Source: Actinotalea endophytica (GTDB taxonomy: Bacteria > Actinomycetota > Actinomycetes > Actinomycetales > Cellulomonadaceae). From it: a stretch of DNA of 64,000 bases. Position 1 is the stretch's first letter; each line of letters begins with the position of its first letter. The position numbers and the translations under genes are program-made. The stretch is from the NCBI RefSeq assembly GCF_025717005.1, contig NZ_JAOVZU010000001.1:299081-363080 (forward strand), read 5' to 3'. Below are positions 56,869 through 64,000 of the stretch, piece by piece. The notes under the pieces were generated by a model that saw only the letters and a program-made list of their open reading frames with translations, was not told the origin of the DNA and ran no database searches.

Positions 56869-56889
56869 CTTGAGCGCAGATGGCTCAAC
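56869..56889. promoter_or_regulatory. HAIR-type HspR operator 2 (CTTGAGC-N7-GCTCAAC)
   Basis: Second HAIR copy with 11 of 14 arm matches, 64 bp downstream of the first and about 77-97 bp before dnaK. Confidence 0.85.
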
Positions 56890-56965
56890 CTGACCTGATC
56901 GTCTGATCCTGACCACCGGCGTGCGCCGACCCGGCACCCGCCACCAGCACTAAGGAGCACCACCC

Positions 56966-58821
<1,856 letters not shown>

Positions 58822-58825
<4 letters not shown>

Positions 58826-59442
58826 CCGATCACCCCACCGAGAACCCGCACGGGGAGGAGCCGCCGCCGCGGTTCACCGACAAGCGGCGGATCGACCCGA
58901 CCACCGGAGCGGTCCGGGAGCCGGCCGGCATGGATACCCCGGCCGCCACCCCCGCGGCCGACCCGGCCGCCCAGGGCGGCGGGCCGGAGTTCGAGCCGCA
59001 CCCGGTCGTCGCGGCGCTCGAGGCCGCCGAGTCGATCGCCGCGGAGCGGCTGGAGGACCTCCAGCGGCTCCAGGCGGAGTACGTCAACTACCGCAAGCGG
59101 GTCGACCGCGACCGGCTCGTGGCGCGCGACCAGACCGTGATCGCCATGGTCGAGGCCATGATCGGCGTGCTCGACGACGTCGACGCGGCGCGGGCCCACG
59201 GCGAGCTGACCGGTCCGTTCCTGGCGGTCTCGGAGAAGTTCGAGGGCGCCCTCGGCAAGTTCGGCTGGGAGCGCTACGGCGCGGCCGGCGAGCCGTTCGA
59301 CCCGACGGTCCACGAGGCGCTCATGCACGCGCACCAGGACGATGTGACCGAGCCGACCGTGGTGCAGGTGCTCCAGGCCGGACACCGCGTCGGCGACCGG
59401 ATCGTCCGCGCCGCCCGGGTGGCGGTCGCGGAACCCGAGTGA
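58822..59442 (+). CDS. grpE: Nucleotide exchange factor GrpE
   Basis: 206 residues; exchange factor for DnaK. After a Pro/Ala-rich disordered N-terminus (about 60 residues), a helix ([38 protein letters not shown]) leads to the beta domain [20 protein letters not shown] with [23 protein letters not shown] start in a GTGA overlap with dnaK. Confidence 0.97.
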
Positions 59443-59530
59443 CACGACGCGGGCAGCGGGTCTCGTCCGGGTCCGTGGGTGAGGACACCGGACGAGACCC
59501 GGCGGAGGCTACGAGAGGAGGGCGGCGCCG

Positions 59531-60547
59531 ATGACGGGCCAGGACTGGTTCGAGAAGGACTTCTACGCGATCCTCGGCGTGCCCAAGAACGCCGACGCCG
59601 CCGCGGTCAAGAAGGCGTACCGCAAGCTCGCCCGCACGCTGCACCCCGACCACAACCCGGGTGACGCCGCGGCCGAGGCGAAGTTCAAGGACGTCGGCGA
59701 GGCCTACGCGGTGCTGTCCGATCCCGAGCAGCGCCAGCAGTACGACGCGGTCCGCGCGATGGCCGGTGGCGGCGCCCGGTTCCAGGCGCCGGGTGCCGGC
59801 GGCGCGGGTGCGGCCGGGTTCGAGGACCTGTTCGGCGGCCTGTTCGGCGCCGGCGCCGGGGGCGCGGGCGCGCCCGGTGGCGCGCGGGTTCGCTACTCCA
59901 CCACCGGTGCCGAGGGTGCGGGCGGTTTCGAGGACATCCTCGGTGGGTTGTTCGGTGGCGGCGGTGCCGGTCGGCAGGCCGGGTTCGGCCGGCGGCCGCA
60001 GCGCGGCGTGGACCTCGAGGCGACCACGACCCTGCCGTTCCGGCAGGCCGTGCAGGGCTCGACCGTGACGCTCACGGTGGACGGACGCAAGGTCACCGCG
60101 CGGATCCCGCCGGGCGTGCGCGACGGGCAGAAGATCCGGCTGCGCGGCAAGGGCCGCCCCGGTACGGACGGCGGGCCGGCCGGCGACCTGGCGATCAAGG
60201 TCTCGGTGGAGCCGCACCCGGTGTTCAGCATCGACGGGCGCGACCTGCGCGTGACGCTGCCGGTGACGTTCTCCGAGGCGGCGCTCGGCGCCCAGGTCGA
60301 GGTGCCCACGTTCGAGGGCGGCACGGTGCGGGTCAAGGTGCCCGCCGGGACGCCGTCCGGCCGCACGCTGCGGGTCCGTGGCAAGGGTGTGCCGACGCCG
60401 CAGGGTGACGGCGACCTGCTGGTCACCGTGCAGGTGGTCGTGCCGCAGCGGCTGTCCGACGACGCGAAGGCGGCCGTCGAGGCGTTCGCCCGAGCGACCG
60501 ACGGTGCCGACGTGCGGGCCGAGCTCCGCGAGCAGGCGGGGCACTGA
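59531..60547 (+). CDS. dnaJ: DnaJ chaperone without zinc-finger domain
   Basis: 338-residue Hsp40. J domain: DFYAILGVPKNADAAAVKKA with HPDHNPGD as HPD motif. Then a long Gly/Phe-rich region (AGFEDLFGGLFGAGAGG) and two beta domains (LPFRQAVQGSTVTLTVDGRK, IPPGVRDGQKIRLRGKG). The CxxCxGxG zinc repeats of type I DnaJ are missing, so it is a type II (CbpA-like) protein. GAGAGGAGG-type site before ATG. Follows grpE by 88 bp. Confidence 0.95.
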   Translation: MTGQDWFEKDFYAILGVPKNADAAAVKKAYRKLARTLHPDHNPGDAAAEAKFKDVGEAYAVLSDPEQRQQYDAVRAMAGGGARFQAPGAGGAGAAGFEDLFGGLFGAGAGGAGAPGGARVRYSTTGAEGAGGFEDILGGLFGGGGAGRQAGFGRRPQRGVDLEATTTLPFRQAVQGSTVTLTVDGRKVTARIPPGVRDGQKIRLRGKGRPGTDGGPAGDLAIKVSVEPHPVFSIDGRDLRVTLPVTFSEAALGAQVEVPTFEGGTVRVKVPAGTPSGRTLRVRGKGVPTPQGDGDLLVTVQVVVPQRLSDDAKAAVEAFARATDGADVRAELREQAGH

Positions 60548-60579
60548 GCCGGGAGGTCAGGGTGCGTGACGGAGGTCAG

Positions 60580-60984
60580 ATGACGGTCGACCAGCCGGTC
60601 CTGGTGATCTCGGTGGCCGCCGAGCTCGCCGGCATGCACCCGCAGACCCTGCGGCAGTACGACCGCCTCGGCCTGGTGTCCCCGACCCGCACGCGCGGTC
60701 GTGGCCGTCGCTACTCGCTGCGCGACGTCGCGACGTTGCGCGAGGTCCAGCGGCTGTCCCAGGACGAAGGCATCAACCTGGCCGGGATCAAGCGGATCCT
60801 CGCGCTGGAGGCCGAGGTCGAGCGCCTGCGCGGCGAGATCGACCAGCTCCAGCACGCGGCGGACCCGGGCCGGCGGGTGTTCGCGGCCGGTCCCGAGGGC
60901 GAGGTCGTCGCGGTGCCCCGGGGTCATCGCCCGGCTCGGGTGACCAGCTCCGGCGCCCTGGTGATCTGGCGGCCCGCTCGCTGA
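60580..60984 (+). CDS. hspR: HspR, MerR-family heat-shock repressor
   Basis: 134 residues. MerR-type HTH ISVAAELAGMHPQTLRQYDR, LGLVSPTRTRGRGRRYSLRD, followed by a helical segment EAEVERLRGEIDQLQHAADP. HspR represses the dnaK operon by binding HAIR elements with DnaK as co-repressor; both elements are seen upstream. ATG at 60580 is chosen because GGAGG lies at 60571-60575; a GTG at 60562 is in frame. Confidence 0.97.
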   Translation: MTVDQPVLVISVAAELAGMHPQTLRQYDRLGLVSPTRTRGRGRRYSLRDVATLREVQRLSQDEGINLAGIKRILALEAEVERLRGEIDQLQHAADPGRRVFAAGPEGEVVAVPRGHRPARVTSSGALVIWRPAR

Positions 60985-61019
60985 GGCCTGCCGGGGCGTC
61001 GCCTGCGCCGCCTGCGGCA

Positions 61020-61078
61020 CCCCCGCGACCGACCGTCGCTCGGCTGTGGCTCCCCCGCGACAGACCGTCGCTCGGCTG
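61020..61078. repeat. Two 27-bp direct repeats, 32-bp period
   Basis: 61020-61046 and 61052-61078 both begin CCCCCGCGAC and end GACCGTCGCTCGGCTG, differing at one base. Confidence 0.8.
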
Positions 61079-61243
61079 CGCCTCCCGATCGGCGAGACGC
61101 GGCCTCCGACATGCGGACGCCGGCGGTGCGAGAACCGCCGGCGACGTGGGCCCAGGGGCGGCCGTCGGCGGTGCGTCCGACGAACCCCTGGGTGCCCCTG
61201 ACCTGCAACGGGGCGGCGAACGTCCGGTGACCGCCGGATGACG

Positions 61244-61272
61244 GTTCATCACCCGTTCGGAGTAGTTCCGCC
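61244..61272 (+). promoter_or_regulatory. Possible PHO box (three GTTC direct repeats)
   Basis: GTTCATC, GTTCGGA and GTTCCGC start at 61244, 61255 and 61265, giving 11- and 10-bp spacing, as in actinobacterial PhoP sites with GTTCACC-like units repeated every 11 bp. Placed about 110 bp before a secreted nucleotidase gene. Confidence 0.5.
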
Positions 61273-61380
61273 GACTCCCCTGTGTGGGACCTAGGTCCGT
61301 GGTAGGACGGTGCCGTTCCAGCCCGCGGGGTCGCATGTCCGGCGGTCCCCGGTTGGCCATCCCACCACTAGGAGACCCCT

Positions 61381-63192
61381 GTGACAGTGAACTCCTCCAC
61401 CCCCGGGAAGCGGCGCTCCGTCCGGCGCGCCGTCGCGGGTGTCGGCGCCCTCTCCCTGACACTCGCCCTGGCGACCCTCGCAGCACCCGGCGCGCTCGCC
61501 AAGGGATCGCCCGGGCCGAAGGACCCTCACCACGACAGATGGCAGAGCCGCTACATCGACCTGCAGCTTCTGGCGTTCAACGACTACCACGGGCACCTCG
61601 AGGCGACCGGCAACGGTGCGGTGGACACCAACGACACGGTCGGTGGCGCCGAGTACCTGGCCGCGGAGCTGGCGCAGCTCCGCGACGGCCAGAAGTACTC
61701 CCTCACGGTCGCGGCCGGTGACCTGATCGGCGGCTCGCCGGCACTGTCCGGTCTCTTCCACGACGAGCCGTCGGTCGAGTCGCTCAACGCGATGGGGCTC
61801 GACGTCTCCAGCGTGGGCAACCACGAGTTCGACGAAGGCGTCACCGAGCTGCTGCGCATGCAGGACGGCGGCTGCCACCCGGTGGACGGCTGCTACTTCC
61901 CGGATGACCCCTACGCGGGTGCGGACTTCCCGTGGCTGGCCGCGAACGTGGTGGACGAGTCCACCGGCGAGACGGCGCTCGCGCCCTACTGGATCAAGCG
62001 GGTCGGCGGAGTCAAGGTCGGCTTCATCGGCATGACGCTCGAGGCCACGAGCACCCTCGTCGCCGCAGCGGGGATCGAAGGCTATGACTTCCGTGACGAG
62101 GTCGAGACCGCCAACGCGCTCGTCCCCGAGCTCAAGGCCCAGGGCGTCGAGTCCATCGTCGTGCTGCTGCACGAGGGCGGTTCGCAGACCCCGCCGCCCG
62201 GTGAGATCGACGCCTGCGTCGGGATCTCCGGTCCGGTCGTGACGATCAACGCGGGTCTCGACCCGGAGATCGACGCAGTGATCACCGGGCACACCCACCT
62301 GCCGTACAACTGCACGCTCCCCGACCCCGCGGGCAAGCCGCGCATGGTCACCAGCGCGTACTCCTACGGCCGCGTCGTCACCGAGATGCACCTCAAGATC
62401 GACCGGGCGACCAAGGACGTCGTGCGGGGCAAGAGCTGGGCCGTCAACCACCTCGTCGACCAGACGGTGCTGACCCCGGACCCGGCGCAGACCGCGATCA
62501 TCGACAAGTGGATGCCGCTGTACGACGCCGCCGGCAACACGCCGGTCGGCACCATCACGGCCGACATCAACCGAGGCGGCACCCCGCCCGGCACCGACCG
62601 TGGGGTCGAGTCCCCGGCCGGCAACCTGGTCGCCGACGCCCAGCTGTGGTCGACCAGCCAGAACGGCGCCGACATCGCCTTCATGAACCCGGGCGGGGTC
62701 CGATCCGACCTGACGTACGCCGCCTCGGGCGACGAGGGCGACGGGGTCGTCACCTACGGAGAGGCCTTCACGTTCCAGCCGTTCGGCAACACGCTGCTGA
62801 CCTTCCCGATGACCGGTGCGCAGATCCAGACGGTCCTCGAGGAGCAGTGCCAGCCGGCCGGCTCGAGCCGCCCGTTCCTGCACCTCGGCGTCTCGGAGGG
62901 CTTCACCTACACCCTGAACCGGACGATCGAGGACGTCGCCGGCGTGGCCACGTGCACGTCGGTGGCGGTGACCGACATGGCTCTCGACGGGGTCGCGATC
63001 GATCCGGCCGCGAGCTACATGGTCACGGTGAACAACTTCCTCGCCGACGGCGGCGACAACTTCGCCGAGTTCGCGGCCGTGGGTGGCGCCCGGCTGGACG
63101 GCGGGAACGACCTGCTGGCGCTGACGAACTACCTGGGCACCTTCAGCCCGGTGGCTCCGCCGAGCAGCGATCGGGTCAACGAGCTGTTCTGA
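61381..63192 (+). CDS. Secreted 5'-nucleotidase / bifunctional metallophosphatase
   Basis: 603 residues. Signal peptide: basic RRSVRRAVAGVG, hydrophobic ALSLTLALATLAAP, cleavage near GALAKGS. Metallophosphatase domain: LQLLAFNDYHGHLE (Asp/His metal site), VAAGDLIGGSP, SSVGNHEFDEG, VLLHEGG, AVITGHTHLPY; C-terminal 5'-nucleotidase domain: ESPAGNLVADAQ, AFMNPGGVRSDL, FGNTLLTFPMTGAQIQ, NNFLADGGDNFAEF. It should release phosphate from extracellular nucleotides. GTG with a GGAGACC site. No LPXTG anchor is seen, so it is probably free or loosely bound. Confidence 0.95.
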   Translation: MTVNSSTPGKRRSVRRAVAGVGALSLTLALATLAAPGALAKGSPGPKDPHHDRWQSRYIDLQLLAFNDYHGHLEATGNGAVDTNDTVGGAEYLAAELAQLRDGQKYSLTVAAGDLIGGSPALSGLFHDEPSVESLNAMGLDVSSVGNHEFDEGVTELLRMQDGGCHPVDGCYFPDDPYAGADFPWLAANVVDESTGETALAPYWIKRVGGVKVGFIGMTLEATSTLVAAAGIEGYDFRDEVETANALVPELKAQGVESIVVLLHEGGSQTPPPGEIDACVGISGPVVTINAGLDPEIDAVITGHTHLPYNCTLPDPAGKPRMVTSAYSYGRVVTEMHLKIDRATKDVVRGKSWAVNHLVDQTVLTPDPAQTAIIDKWMPLYDAAGNTPVGTITADINRGGTPPGTDRGVESPAGNLVADAQLWSTSQNGADIAFMNPGGVRSDLTYAASGDEGDGVVTYGEAFTFQPFGNTLLTFPMTGAQIQTVLEEQCQPAGSSRPFLHLGVSEGFTYTLNRTIEDVAGVATCTSVAVTDMALDGVAIDPAASYMVTVNNFLADGGDNFAEFAAVGGARLDGGNDLLALTNYLGTFSPVAPPSSDRVNELF

Positions 63193-63256
63193 CGACGAGC
63201 CGTCCTGACGGCGAGCTCGTCTGACCGAGTGCCGTCCTGACGGCGCACCGCACGAC

Positions 63257-63289
63257 GGGAGCCCCGGTCCATCACGGGCCGGGGCTCCC
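63257..63289 (+). terminator. Rho-independent-type terminator after the nucleotidase gene
   Basis: 11-bp perfect stem GGGAGCCCCGG / CCGGGGCTCCC with an 11-nt loop, 65 bp after the stop. Confidence 0.85.
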
Positions 63290-63366
63290 GCTCTCGTGCC
63301 GCATGCTCTGCGAGAGCCGACGCCGCGAGGGGCGGGGAGCGGCGACCGGGCGGTCCGGGAACCACG

Positions 63367-63406
63367 ACGCCGGCGGGAGCCCCCCTCCAAGGGCTCCCGC
63401 CGGCGT
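63367..63406. terminator. Strong bidirectional hairpin between convergent genes
   Basis: 16-bp perfect stem ACGCCGGCGGGAGCCC / GGGCTCCCGCCGGCGT with an 8-nt loop; its core repeats the GGGAGCCCC of the first terminator. Confidence 0.85.
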
Positions 63407-63451
63407 GAGTCCGGGGGATGCGGACGTCTGTGCGCCTCGCGGCGCGGCGTC

Positions 63452-63985
63452 TCAGCGACGCAGGTGGTTGAGCAGGTCGACCGCTCGCTCGTGGGTCTCC
63501 GGGAGCGGCTCGATCCAGATCCGCGGGGGCTGCCGGATCAGCTCGCTGATCTGCAGCGCCTCGGCGTTGAGCGTGACCTGTTCGCGCATCCGACGCACGG
63601 TCTCGCCCAGGTCGTAGTCCCGCGCCACGAGAACCGCGAACGCGCCACCGCCGAGTGCGGCCATCGGGTGGCCCGGGGCGAGCGCGGCGGTCAGGGAGCG
63701 GCCCATCGCTGCCGAGCGCGCCATGCGGCGCCACGGCGGAACCTCGCCGGCCGCGACGTCGACGAGCACCAGGCAGTGGGTCGTGAACGCGTGGTGCGCG
63801 TGACGGCGGGCCGTGCCGTAGGTCTCGCCGAGGCGGACCGCGAGGTAGTCGAGCGTCGGCAGGCCGGACTCGGGGTCGATCACCGCGGACTGCGCCGGCA
63901 GGGCGTCCATCGCACTGGCCCAGCCCTCGCACAGGGCCCGGACCGCGGGGGGGGGGGGGGGGGGGGCCCCCCCGACCGAGGCCAC
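63452..63985 (-). CDS. Degenerate GGDEF-like protein (5' end in poor sequence)
   Basis: About 165 reliable residues. The layout resembles a GGDEF domain: SGLPTLDYLAVRLGETYG (like TGLPNRxxL), CLVLVDVAAG (like the first metal-binding strand), LGGGAFAVLVAR where active enzymes have GGDEF. The loss of the Asp/Glu pair suggests no diguanylate cyclase activity. The N-terminus as translated (MASVGGAPPPPPPAV) comes from the homopolymer stretch and cannot be trusted; the true start may lie outside the window. Confidence 0.5.
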   Translation of the reverse strand: MASVGGAPPPPPPAVRALCEGWASAMDALPAQSAVIDPESGLPTLDYLAVRLGETYGTARRHAHHAFTTHCLVLVDVAAGEVPPWRRMARSAAMGRSLTAALAPGHPMAALGGGAFAVLVARDYDLGETVRRMREQVTLNAEALQISELIRQPPRIWIEPLPETHERAVDLLNHLRR

Positions 63986-64000
63986 CCCCCCGGGGGGGGG
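63947..64000. other. Homopolymer artefact at the sequence end
   Basis: A run of 20 G (63947-63966) is followed by runs of C and G separated by a few bases. Such runs are not found elsewhere in the window and look like sequencing or assembly noise at a contig edge. Confidence 0.85.

Larger units (their letters stand above)
60985..61380. other. Intergenic region (396 bp) with direct repeats and PHO-box-like site
   Basis: No gene is supported. It contains two near-identical 27-bp direct repeats at 61020-61046 and 61052-61078 (period 32 bp), three GTTC direct repeats at 61244, 61255 and 61265 (PHO-box-like), and a perfect 12-bp palindrome GGACCTAGGTCC at 61288-61299 before the nucleotidase gene. 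Confidence 0.65.

Noticed and set aside
61291..63390. 699-aa minus-strand open frame opposite the nucleotidase
   Set aside because: It spans the promoter, gene and terminator of the nucleotidase and has no recognisable domain.

Overview
The window is one stretch of a very GC-rich actinobacterial chromosome. Third codon positions are almost all G or C, and GTG starts and 4-bp GTGA/ATGA gene overlaps are common. Several lineage markers agree: HspR with HAIR-type operators before dnaK, a ClgR/PopR-type regulator beside a clpP pair, a Nur-type nickel operator, and an EtfD-like menaquinone oxidoreductase. A member of the Micrococcales, perhaps Cellulomonadaceae, is my inference and not a measured placement. 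The right end (about 63947-64000) runs into long G and C homopolymers and looks like a poor contig end. The left end cuts a sugar kinase.

Layout. 1-9863: FGGY kinase (5' cut), MFS transporter, alpha/beta hydrolase, CoA-binding protein, RtcB RNA ligase; then a minus-strand set (a MASE1-like chimera, GNAT, a membrane protein, a hotdog thioesterase), an alpha/beta hydrolase fused to a LuxR-type HTH, and an NnrU/MddA-like membrane protein. 9929-16159: a 6.2-kb genomic island inserted in the 3' end of tRNA-Gly(CCC). It is bounded by perfect 26-bp direct repeats and carries a tyrosine integrase, a PIN toxin with a damaged antitoxin, several orphan small genes and a three-gene overlapping cassette headed by a TIGR04255-like protein. 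This cassette is the best candidate for an undescribed system here.

16209-26957: a 760-bp stretch with no convincing gene, GNAT, an ABC exporter with its TetR regulator, dcd, and a Fur-family (Nur-like) regulator next to a nickel/cobalt ECF transporter with a TTGCAA-N5-GTGCAA operator; then an unknown protein and EtfD. 27208-34045: a complete Mrp sodium/proton antiporter operon with mrpA and mrpB fused, all genes chained by 4-bp overlaps. 34058-39129: two small unknown genes, then a TPP riboswitch and the thiamine transporter thiBPQ. 39239-44766: two tandem paralogous GNAT proteins, a YdeI-like protein, an RCK potassium channel and a TetR regulator facing a GH13 enzyme across paired operators. 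46174-54616: a penicillin-binding lipoprotein, ilvD, an AbiEi/DUF559-type protein, a YdcZ-type transporter, OsmC, a Ser-Gly repeat protein, GNAT and RidA. 54949-60984: an accessory clpP pair whose second subunit has lost the catalytic serine, its probable ClgR/PopR regulator, and the dnaK-grpE-dnaJ-hspR heat-shock operon. 61381-63985: a secreted 5'-nucleotidase behind a PHO-box-like repeat, strong terminators, and a degenerate GGDEF-like protein at the damaged end.

Two themes recur. Seven genes show a TANNNT -10 hexamer ending 6-7 nt before the start codon, the signature of leaderless transcripts. Several intergenic gaps hold short repeats: a 66-bp element made of two direct and two inverted copies of GAGTTCGCTGG occurs three times with identical spacing, and two unrelated-looking repeats share its 19-bp period.
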